64,000 nucleotides of DNA, from the NCBI RefSeq assembly GCF_028309625.1, contig NZ_JAQMHR010000008.1:83679-147678 (forward strand), given 5' to 3'. This document shows, piece by piece, positions 36,672-43,680 of this stretch; the first letter of the stretch is position 1; each line of letters opens with the position of its first letter. The position numbers and the translations under genes are program-made. The DNA is from Trichococcus sp. K1Tr. Its GTDB lineage: Bacteria; Bacillota; Bacilli; Lactobacillales; Aerococcaceae. The notes beneath the pieces were generated by a model, which ran no database searches, was not told the origin of the DNA, and was given only the letters and a program-made list of their open reading frames with translations.

Positions 36672-37280
36672 TCACAACAATACCTCCACGTAAGTTTTTA
36701 TTTTGTCCAAAACGTTATATTTTTCAGCCAGGTTGAGTAATTTTGGGATATTTTTATCGGGTCTTCGCATATATTTTATGATTGCTTGTAAAAGTGTATC
36801 TTTATCCGCTTCATACCGTGTACTAAACATATCGCACAAGGTCCGTTCCATTGAATAGATCACAATATCGTTCCCATTGCTGCTTTTCACTGTCATTTGG
36901 TCCTCCTGCCAAACTGACCGTTCCTTCCATACCAACGAAATGGGTTGCTCTTTAATTTTTTTCGAATGATAACCGCGCGGGAAGGTCATCGTGTAGATAA
37001 AAGGCGTTGTGTCGGACAATCCATGCAAGTAAAGAGCCGTTTCATGGGAATATACGCCTTTCGCAAACCGTTTTTGATAAATATACATCTCATCCTCGTA
37101 ATAAAGTGGTGACAAATAGATTCCCCCGCTGATTTTTTCGAATCCCTCTTTTTTCAGATAATTTAACGATGCTTGATTCGGATAGCCTTCCTCTTTCAAC
37201 GTGGCCAAGAACACAACGCCGTGATTTTTTTCTACCTCGCGCGCTACGAGTTCCATTAATTTATTTTGATTTTCCGACAC
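36672..37280 (-). CDS. abiEi: AbiEi-family type IV antitoxin / transcriptional regulator
   Basis: Antitoxin of about 202 aa. An N-terminal winged-helix region (LATLKEEGYPNQASLNYLKK, then GGIYLSP) precedes the AbiEi domain (YSHETALYLHGLSDTTPF, MERTLCDMF). I use the GTG at 37280, eight bases after AGGTGG; a GTG at 37292 is in frame but poorly placed. AbiEi represses its own promoter and counteracts AbiEii. Here the toxin gene downstream is decayed, so this is an orphan antitoxin. AT-rich imperfect inverted repeats at 37297-37327 may be its operator. Confidence 0.87.
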   Translation of the reverse strand: MSENQNKLMELVAREVEKNHGVVFLATLKEEGYPNQASLNYLKKEGFEKISGGIYLSPLYYEDEMYIYQKRFAKGVYSHETALYLHGLSDTTPFIYTMTFPRGYHSKKIKEQPISLVWKERSVWQEDQMTVKSSNGNDIVIYSMERTLCDMFSTRYEADKDTLLQAIIKYMRRPDKNIPKLLNLAEKYNVLDKIKTYVEVLL

Positions 37281-37296
37281 GGTAATCACCACCTAT

Positions 37297-37327
37297 TTTG
37301 ATTTATATACAACAAACTATATATCAA
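37297..37327. promoter_or_regulatory. Candidate AbiEi operator
   Basis: TTGATTTATATA and TATATATCAA form an imperfect inverted repeat just upstream of the abiEi start, where this family usually autorepresses. Confidence 0.4.
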
Positions 37328-37410
37328 TGTAGTATGAAAGTCAAAAAGCAGGGACTGCCCAATATCAGCGGCTTTTTCTTTCGCATTGGGTGGCTCTGTT
37401 TATCGTACTC

Positions 37411-37560
37411 GCCGGCTGGGAAGGAAACGATGTGCCGTCCCGCAGCGACTACATCTTCTCGGACCAACCGCAAGTGGTTGAAACGTCCGAAGTCAAGTTC
37501 GACGGGAAGAAATTCCCTTGCATTTCTGATCATTATGGGGTTGCGGTTACATATTTGTGA
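37411..37560 (+). pseudogene. 3' fragment of a second mapP copy
   Basis: The frame reads GWEGNDVP, then SDYIFSDQPQVVETSEVKFD and CISDHYGVAVTYL before a TGA. It matches the last 50 codons of mapP (34898-35047) with scattered substitutions, and has no 5' part or start codon. It is followed by the AAGCTGTCTC terminator hairpin. Confidence 0.88.
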
Positions 37561-37585
37561 TTATGAATCTTGATGAATAAAAAGA

Positions 37586-37727
37586 AAAAGCTGTCTCAGG
37601 TGATAATGAGGCAGCTTTTTTGGTTGGGATCGATTTTTTGGGGGATGTTGTCCGATAATTGCAAAGAATCGGACATTTAGTCTGATGATACTGACCTAGT
37701 TGTCCGATAACTCCAATGAATCGGACA
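37586..37727. repeat. Composite repeat with two 52-bp-phased palindromes
   Basis: A hairpin AAGCTGTCTCA/TGAGGCAGCTT with a T-run (37588-37621) is followed by GGTTGGG and then two 27-base palindromes, TGTCCGATAA...ATCGGACA, at 37649-37675 and 37701-37727. Their starts are exactly 52 bases apart. Confidence 0.85.
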
Positions 37728-37988
37728 AGCCAAAGCAGAAAACTAATCTACTGGAGAATTGATCGCGGAATACTCGGAGTCCGATCCCAACTACCGAAAA
37801 TACTGGAAAACAATCAGAATTTACCCGGATATATAACGAGGCGGATTATAATCTAACATCATCAAATCCTTGATATTAGTGATTCTTGTGAAATCCTCGT
37901 TTCTCCCGGAACTCTAGGATTCATCAATACAAATATTCATATTGGCATATTTTGTCATAGTTTTTATTCATATTGATATAATTACATT

Positions 37989-38000
37989 GTAATCGATTAC
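37989..38000. promoter_or_regulatory. Palindrome GTAATCGATTAC in an orphan promoter region
   Basis: A perfect 12-base palindrome downstream of the AT-rich TATAATTAC region. It resembles a LacI-type operator, but no intact gene follows at once. Confidence 0.3.
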
Positions 38001-38045
38001 GAAACTATTAGGTTTAATACCTTATAGTGACTGCAGCAGAAATAG

Positions 38046-38207
38046 AACCTCCCCTCCGTTTATTACACTGTATATCAAACAACTTGGAGGACGAATGGTA
38101 TAACTTATGTTGAAGTGAAGACCACAGTCTGGAAATACAGCAACTATACTGGATATATTGGTCAGGGGACATCTTTAAGAACCTATTCAGATAACGGAAT
38201 GGATTGA
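38046..38207 (+). pseudogene. Open fragment without a start, resembling the C-terminus of a small secreted protein
   Basis: An in-frame stretch of 53 codons reads VYYTVYQTTWRTNGITYVEV and then KYSNYTGYIGQGTSLRTYSD before TGA at 38205-38207. The Tyr/Thr/Gly-rich beta-strand style looks like a real exported protein end. A TAG stands just upstream, and no start or ribosome site is present. I do not recognise the family. Confidence 0.4.
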
Positions 38208-38446
38208 TACTATTGAAAAGGAAATTTAATCGCTTCTATGGGCTTATATTTATAAGCTTAATTCTTTGTGAGTTTGTTGATATGCCTTACAGTCGGTTGG
38301 TACAATACCTTTTAGGAGCAGTATTTTTAGGATTGTTGATTCTGGAAATATTCTATACAAAGAAAAGAGAAAATAAGATTGAAATAGATTCCATCGTCAT
38401 TCTCGCTATTTTTTTAATCTTAGCTTTTGTTTTTGGAATCAAGTAA
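38204..38446 (+). CDS. Small hydrophobic membrane protein of unknown function
   Basis: Short protein of 77-80 aa with two or three membrane segments (RFYGLIFISLILCEFVD, LVQYLLGAVFLGLLILEIF, IDSIVILAIFLILAFVFG) and a lysine-rich middle. Possible TTG starts are at 38204 and 38213; neither has a strong ribosome site. The first overlaps the stop of the preceding fragment, which suggests that the two were once a pair, for example a secreted peptide and its membrane partner. That is speculation. The gene may be decaying. Confidence 0.45.
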   Translation: MILLKRKFNRFYGLIFISLILCEFVDMPYSRLVQYLLGAVFLGLLILEIFYTKKRENKIEIDSIVILAIFLILAFVFGIK

Positions 38447-38475
38447 CTCAACTTTCAAAAGCATCCCCAACAATC

Positions 38476-38535
38476 AACGGCTGGGAAGGAAACGAACCCC
38501 CGCTCCGCAGCGACTACATCTTCATTGATGAATAA
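38476..38535 (+). pseudogene. Third, shorter mapP 3' fragment
   Basis: The frame INGWEGNEPPLRSDYIF matches mapP near 34896-34950, then jumps to TTGATGAATAAA, which occurs after the stop of the fragment at 37411-37560. It looks like an internal deletion derivative of that fragment, and both share RSDYIF where mapP has RIDYIF. Confidence 0.82.
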
Positions 38536-38540
38536 AGAGA

Positions 38541-38624
38541 AAAAGCTGTCTCATGAGGCAGCTTTTTTTGGTTGGGCTCGATTTTTGTGGGGGTTGTTGT
38601 CCGATAACTCCACAGTATCGGACA
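38541..38624. repeat. Composite repeat with one palindrome
   Basis: The AAGCTGTCTCA/TGAGGCAGCTT hairpin with T-run (38542-38569), GGTTGGGCTCG, then the 27-base palindrome TGTCCGATAA...ATCGGACA at 38598-38624. Confidence 0.8.
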
Positions 38625-38641
38625 GCCAAGCCAGATATCCG

Positions 38642-38680
38642 AAAACAGGAGCCGCTCCACACGGGAACGGCTCCTGTTTT
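38642..38680. terminator. Bidirectional terminator of the Bce-type operon
   Basis: AAAACAGGAGCCG pairs with CGGCTCCTGTTTT. It lies just downstream of the permease stop codon and follows the composite repeat. Confidence 0.82.
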
Positions 38681-38692
38681 TACTGATGCATA

Positions 38693-40648
38693 CTATTCAA
38701 CAATGACATAGTAAACTTTTGACGTTACTTGATAAATGAGCCAATAAATCACACTAAATCCGGTTATTACGCCGATAAAGCACCAGAAGACTAATGCTGT
38801 ATTGACCACACTGAACAAGAGCAATAGTTTTTGAATAATCGGAAAGGCAAACGTAACATGAGTCACAGCAATGATTAGCGGCAGGAGAAACATCCAGACA
38901 ATTTGCAGCCGGGTCGTTTTACGAATCATTTGCTTATCCAAGCCAACTTTTTGCATGATTTGAAATTTGTCTCGGTCATCATAGCCTTCTGAAACTTGTT
39001 TGAAATATGTAATCAGCGCTGCTCCAAAAGTAAACAATAACCCAAGAAAAATCCCCAAGAACAAGAAGCCGCCATTCATACTGTACCATTCTTCACGTAG
39101 AAGTTCCCTTGACTGAAAATATGAGTTTCCACTGTCACTAACGACAGCAGCCGTTTTTTCAGAATAGTCCTTCTTCTGCGCTTGCGTTCCATTCGTGTTC
39201 CAAGAAATAACTGCATCTGCAACAATCGGAAGGTCAATCTCTCTTAATCTAAAATCAGTTTCCATAATGGATTCTAAGGTCTCTCTAGAATCCACTATCA
39301 TAATCATATTAGGACTCTGTGATTTATCCATTTTCAAGGGGTTATCGATTTTTGATTTGACTTGATACGTTGTATTTCCGATTATCACTGTGGAAAAACC
39401 AAATGTATTTTTTGAATCAAACAGTAATACTTCATCAGAACTTAACGGGACGGTTTCGCCAACTATCCGTTCATAATCTTCTCTGATAAGCAGCTGAATA
39501 GTATCCGGTATCTCTTTAGCAAAATCAGCCGCACCAATCATAATTTTGTTATCTTCAATGATACTGAACAGATTATAGTACACATACATTTCTGTCCCCG
39601 TAACGTTTAATCCGTTCGTTTCTGTTTCCTTTTCGATGGCTTCAAGTTGTTCTTCCAAATCGACGGTTTCATAGTAGGTTCGTTGATTCTCATAAGGTAA
39701 ACGAACCGTCAAAGTATCTTCGGTCCCAATAAAAATAGCTGCTGTCGTTGATACCGCAACAATGACCATGGTTGCTAAAATAGTGATATTGGCTAACCCT
39801 ACTGCATTTTGTTTCATCCGATAAAGCATCCCGGAGATTGAAATAAATGGACTCGGGCGATAATAGAACGGCTTATTTTTCTTCAGTTTTTTCAGGATGA
39901 AAATAGAGCCGGAAATGAATAAGAAATACGTACCCGCAATAACCAACAGTACTGCAAGGAAAAAATAAATCATGGCATCAAGCGGATTATCAATGGTCAG
40001 CGACATCCAGTATCCTGATCCAATCAATAACAATGAAAGAATAAACAGTATAAGCGAACTTTTCGGCTCCCGTTCTCCTGTCTGCTTGCCTTTAATCAGT
40101 TGGATAGGATTAGAAAACGTAACTTGAGTGATATTGTAACCCAACGTTGTTAAAAAGATGAGGGCAAACAGTCCGATCGTAACCAGCATTGCCTGTATCG
40201 TAAAAGGAAAAGACATTTCTATCCCGAACTTTAAAGCATAGTTCAAAACAAGAAAAGCAAGTTCTCCCAATAGATGCCCCACTACCACACCTACAACAAT
40301 ACTAAAACAGCTTGTTACCATTGATTCAATCGTCAATATTTTGGAAACGTGGCTCTTCTTCATTCCCAATATGGCATATAGGCCAATTTCTTTTTTTCGA
40401 CGTTTGATCAGGAAACTGTTGGTATACAAAATAAAGATAAAGGAAAACACCCCAACGACTATAGCCCCTAAAGCGAAAAGCAAAGACAACGTATCCGATC
40501 TGGTTTGAATAAATTTATTTCCCCTTAACGCGACCATCATGTAAAACATCGCTACCGTTGCAATTGAAGCAAAAATATAAGGAAAATAAATTTGCTTATT
40601 GGATTTAAGGTTACGCAGGGCCAGCTTTGAAAAAAAAAATTTATTCAT
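38693..40648 (-). CDS. BceB-type ABC transporter permease (FtsX family)
   Basis: Large permease of about 651 aa. It has one helix at residues 18-40, a block of helices to about 280, an extracellular domain of about 200 residues (RLPYENQRTYYETVDLEEQL onward) and three C-terminal helices. This is the ten-helix BceB/YtsD layout for antimicrobial peptide sensing and detoxification. GAGGTG precedes the ATG at 40648, which overlaps the end of the ATPase gene. With the adjacent kinase and regulator it forms a full resistance module. Confidence 0.9.
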   Translation of the reverse strand: MNKFFFSKLALRNLKSNKQIYFPYIFASIATVAMFYMMVALRGNKFIQTRSDTLSLLFALGAIVVGVFSFIFILYTNSFLIKRRKKEIGLYAILGMKKSHVSKILTIESMVTSCFSIVVGVVVGHLLGELAFLVLNYALKFGIEMSFPFTIQAMLVTIGLFALIFLTTLGYNITQVTFSNPIQLIKGKQTGEREPKSSLILFILSLLLIGSGYWMSLTIDNPLDAMIYFFLAVLLVIAGTYFLFISGSIFILKKLKKNKPFYYRPSPFISISGMLYRMKQNAVGLANITILATMVIVAVSTTAAIFIGTEDTLTVRLPYENQRTYYETVDLEEQLEAIEKETETNGLNVTGTEMYVYYNLFSIIEDNKIMIGAADFAKEIPDTIQLLIREDYERIVGETVPLSSDEVLLFDSKNTFGFSTVIIGNTTYQVKSKIDNPLKMDKSQSPNMIMIVDSRETLESIMETDFRLREIDLPIVADAVISWNTNGTQAQKKDYSEKTAAVVSDSGNSYFQSRELLREEWYSMNGGFLFLGIFLGLLFTFGAALITYFKQVSEGYDDRDKFQIMQKVGLDKQMIRKTTRLQIVWMFLLPLIIAVTHVTFAFPIIQKLLLLFSVVNTALVFWCFIGVITGFSVIYWLIYQVTSKVYYVIVE

Positions 40649-41408
40649 GTTGCTCACCTCTGTTTGCCAAGACAACCAACGCTTGCGAGATTTTGTCCAT
40701 AAACTGATCCGGTGTCTGTTCGCCACGGTAAATTTCATGATACACTTCGCCATCTTGAATAAACAATACACGGTTAGAGTAAGCTGCAGCCCTTGTACTG
40801 TGGGTAACCATGATAATCGTCTGCCCCACATCATTTATTGATTCGAAAGTCTCCAATAGACTTTGGCTGGATTTCGAATCCAATGCTCCAGTGGGCTCAT
40901 CTGCAAGCAATAATTTTGGATTTGTGATCAAAGCTCGGGCTACCGCTGCGCGCTGTTTTTGTCCCCCAGAAACCTCATACGGATAATGATTGATCACCCC
41001 ATCAATTTTCAATTTTTGAATGATGGGCATCAAACGATTCTCCATTTCAGTTATTGGCGTATTGGATAAGACAAGCGGCAATAAAATATTGTCTTTTATC
41101 GAAAAATTATCCAATAAGTTGAAATCTTGGAAAACAAACCCTAGGTAATCTCTACGGAAGTTAGAAATCTCACTATCTTTGATCTGTGTCAGGTCTTTTC
41201 CTTCCAGCATTACTTCACCCGCAGTAGCTGTGTCAAGTGTTGCCAAAATATTCAACAAGCTTGTTTTTCCTGAACCCGATTCTCCCATAATCGAGACAAA
41301 TTCTCCTTTTTCAACTGAAAAATTTATGTCTTTTAAGGCTTGGACTGCCTGTGTTGAAAATATTCCCGTATAGGTCTTTTTTAAATGCGTCACTTCTAAT
41401 AATGTCAT
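40641..41408 (-). CDS. BceA-type ABC transporter ATPase
   Basis: ATPase of 255 aa with Walker A GESGSGKTS, Q-loop VFQDFNLLD, signature SGGQKQR, Walker B LLLADEPTGALD and the His of MVTHSTRAA. It energises the BceB-type permease, with which it overlaps. Preceded by a BceR-box-like palindrome about 100 bases upstream, so it is probably induced by the neighbouring two-component system in response to bacitracin-like or lantibiotic-type peptides. Confidence 0.92.
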   Translation of the reverse strand: MTLLEVTHLKKTYTGIFSTQAVQALKDINFSVEKGEFVSIMGESGSGKTSLLNILATLDTATAGEVMLEGKDLTQIKDSEISNFRRDYLGFVFQDFNLLDNFSIKDNILLPLVLSNTPITEMENRLMPIIQKLKIDGVINHYPYEVSGGQKQRAAVARALITNPKLLLADEPTGALDSKSSQSLLETFESINDVGQTIIMVTHSTRAAAYSNRVLFIQDGEVYHEIYRGEQTPDQFMDKISQALVVLANRGEQHE

Positions 41409-41504
41409 GTTTGTTGTCTCCTGTTCATTTCTTTGTCCCTATCACTAGTTTAATGAAAATGAACATCGGCTGCCTTTATCTTTTCTTACAAAGGGTTGCT
41501 TAAC

Positions 41505-41520
41505 CTTACAGTTTTGTAAG
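41505..41520. promoter_or_regulatory. BceR-type operator upstream of the ABC genes
   Basis: CTTACA-GTTT-TGTAAG is a perfect inverted repeat that fits the known TNACA-N4-TGTAA consensus of BceR-like regulators. It lies between the kinase and ATPase genes, upstream of a TAAACT -10-like element on the minus strand. Confidence 0.7.
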
Positions 41521-41528
41521 ATTACCCA

Positions 41529-42557
41529 TCAATGGTCCCTCCGTAACGGTTCTCTGGCTAAATCAATCGTGACTTTGGTGCCTTTCCCTAAAGTTGATTC
41601 GATCCTTAGGTCATGTCCCAAACGTTTTGTAATTTCCTGACTCAGAAACAATCCCAGACCCGTTGACTTCTCATGTATCCTTCCATTAAATCCTGAATAA
41701 CCACGTTCAAATATGCGCGGTAAGTCTTCAGAACGGATACCAATACCTGTATCTTCAATAATGAGCTGCTGCTCTTGTGTGGGGCTCATGTAAATCTTGA
41801 TGGTGCCACCTTCGGGCGTATATTTCAAACTATTGGAAAGAATTTGTTCAACCAGAACACGCAGCCATTTCTCATCTGACAAGATAATTGCTGCTGTCTC
41901 TTGATAGTCTAATTGGATATGATTGTAAATAAACAAAATAGAAAATTTTTTTACCGTCTCTTTGATTACGCGATCGAGCGAAACATCTGCAAAATCCAAA
42001 TCTGTACCACTTTGTTCAATTCTCACATAATTCAATGCCATATGTGTATAATTTTCAATCCGTAGCAGCTCTTGTTCCATTTGGTTCCGATAATTCATTT
42101 GACTATCTCGTTGCATCAATAAGCTGATGGCTGAAATGGGTGTTTTGATCTGATGCAGCCACAAGGTAAAATAATCCATCTGAGAATTGCTTCTCTGCAC
42201 ATTATTTCTTTCGATTTGTTGGATCTCTTTGATTAAGTCTACGATTTTAAGACGAAGAAAAGCTTCACTTGGGTCTTGGCTAGCAGCTAATTGTTTCAGC
42301 GCATGGATTGGATCTTTATCCAGGAGTTCCAGTAATCGAAACCGCTTGTAATACCTCGAAAATTGAAATGCGAAAAAACAACTGCCTAAAAACAAAGAAA
42401 GCTCGATAGCGAATAGCAAAAAATAGAGTGGCAATCGTCCCAATATATAGACGAGACTGAACACCATGACGTTAAGCATATATAGGATCATCAAAGAGCG
42501 TTCGGCTTTAATAAAAGCTATCAAAATGTCTGCCCATTTCTTATTTTGTTTCATCAT
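41529..42557 (-). CDS. BceS-type intramembrane-sensing histidine kinase
   Basis: Kinase of about 342 aa with two closely spaced N-terminal helices (SLMILYMLNVMVFSLVYIL, LPLYFLLFAIELSLFLGSCF) and almost no extracellular loop, as in BceS. The phospho-accepting His is in WLHQIKTPISAI; N, G1 and G2 boxes are NSLKYTPEGG, IEDTGIGI and STGLGLFL. AAGGA precedes the ATG at 42557, which overlaps the regulator stop. Such kinases do not sense drugs alone but through the BceAB transporter next door. Confidence 0.9.
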   Translation of the reverse strand: MMKQNKKWADILIAFIKAERSLMILYMLNVMVFSLVYILGRLPLYFLLFAIELSLFLGSCFFAFQFSRYYKRFRLLELLDKDPIHALKQLAASQDPSEAFLRLKIVDLIKEIQQIERNNVQRSNSQMDYFTLWLHQIKTPISAISLLMQRDSQMNYRNQMEQELLRIENYTHMALNYVRIEQSGTDLDFADVSLDRVIKETVKKFSILFIYNHIQLDYQETAAIILSDEKWLRVLVEQILSNSLKYTPEGGTIKIYMSPTQEQQLIIEDTGIGIRSEDLPRIFERGYSGFNGRIHEKSTGLGLFLSQEITKRLGHDLRIESTLGKGTKVTIDLAREPLRRDH

Positions 42558-43233
42558 GCTCGTCCTTCTGAAGTCCATATCCAAATCCTTTTTTCGTGAC
42601 AATAAAGGAAGTTACATTTATTTCTGCGAGTTTTTTGCGTAAGCGATTGATGTTGACAGCTAATGTATTGTCATCAATAAAGGAATCATTTTCCCATAGT
42701 TTCATCATGATGGTTTCTCGGGAAACAAAGGCCCCTTTTTGCAGAAAGAGTACTTCTAAAATTTTCATTTCATTTTTGGTTAATTCTACTTCCTGATCCT
42801 GGTATTGAACCTTTAATTCACTTGTCTTCAGCTGTACCTGCCGATGACTCAAATAAATGTCATTGCCGGTAAAGTCATAGGTTCTCCGCAACAATGCCTG
42901 TATTTTTGCTAAAGCAACAGTTAAATCAAAGGGCTTACTGATAAAATCATCTGCTCCCATTTGTATCGCCATTACAATATCCATTCGTTCGCTCTGTGAA
43001 GAAACAAAAATAATGGGTACTTGAGAGATTTTACGAATTTCCGTACACCAATAATACCCGTTAAAGTACGGAAGTTTGATGTCTATTAAGACCAATTGGG
43101 GTGCCTCTTGCGTAAATGTGTTCATTACGTCATTGAAATCAGTGACATAAAAGGCACTGTATTGCCACTTCAGCAACTCTTCCTGCAAACTTGAGGCAAT
43201 GACTAAATCATCTTCAATAATCATAATCTTCAT
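42541..43233 (-). CDS. BceR-type OmpR-family response regulator
   Basis: Regulator of about 230 aa. The receiver has MIIEDD, the phospho-Asp in LVLIDIKLPYFNG and the Lys in FISKPFD; the C-terminal winged helix reads VELTKNEMKILEVLFLQKG. The ATG at 43233 is preferred over 43245 by family alignment. It is co-transcribed with the BceS-type kinase and probably binds the TTACA-N4-TGTAA site upstream of the ABC genes. Confidence 0.92.
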   Translation of the reverse strand: MKIMIIEDDLVIASSLQEELLKWQYSAFYVTDFNDVMNTFTQEAPQLVLIDIKLPYFNGYYWCTEIRKISQVPIIFVSSQSERMDIVMAIQMGADDFISKPFDLTVALAKIQALLRRTYDFTGNDIYLSHRQVQLKTSELKVQYQDQEVELTKNEMKILEVLFLQKGAFVSRETIMMKLWENDSFIDDNTLAVNINRLRKKLAEINVTSFIVTKKGFGYGLQKDEHDETK

Positions 43234-43404
43234 CAACCTATTCACCTACTCATCTTTCATTCGTTGCTTCTACTATACAGGATTAATTGCCGTCAGCCTA
43301 TTGGACCTTGGACTTAGTAACCATTTTGACTGTTCAATTATTTCACAAAATAAGCATCCCACTAACAAAATATGGCTGTATAATTTTTAGTGTGGATGAG
43401 TACA

Positions 43405-43442
43405 GAGAAAAAGCTGTCTCGTTGACGAGGCAGCTTTGGTTG
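43405..43442 (+). terminator. Terminator-like hairpin of the composite repeat
   Basis: AAAGCTGTCTC pairs with GAGGCAGCTTT. It is the same hairpin as at 37588 and 38542 but without the long T-run, and no plus-strand gene ends here. Confidence 0.65.
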
Positions 43443-43463
43443 GGCATTATTCTTTTTGGGGGG

Positions 43464-43646
43464 TGTCCGATAATTGCGAAGAATCGGACATTTAGGTAGC
43501 TTATTGTGACACGGATGTCCGATAACTTCATAGAATCGGACATCCAGGATGACTATACCGGCATGCTTGTCCGATAACTCTATAGAATCGGACATCTACG
43601 CAGACTACGCTGTCCTGCTTGTCCGATAATCGCAAAATATCGGACA
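43464..43646. repeat. Array of four 27-bp palindromes at exactly 52-bp period
   Basis: Units start at 43464, 43516, 43568 and 43620. Each runs from TGTCCGATAA to ATCGGACA with a variable 9-base centre. Spacers are always 25 bases and are partly alike: the second and third share GACTA and a CTG or ATG near the end. Two more units at 37649 and 37701 keep the same period. The half-site TGTCCGATAATT resembles the half-site bound by Tn3/gamma-delta-type serine resolvases. Confidence 0.92.
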
Positions 43647-43680
43647 ACCTGAAGCAGGAGAGCGATTCGCAGGCACTGTT

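Noticed and set aside
43464..43646. CRISPR array (27-base repeats, 25-base spacers)
   Set aside because: The repeats vary in their centres, are palindromic, spacers resemble each other, only four units occur, and no cas gene is present.
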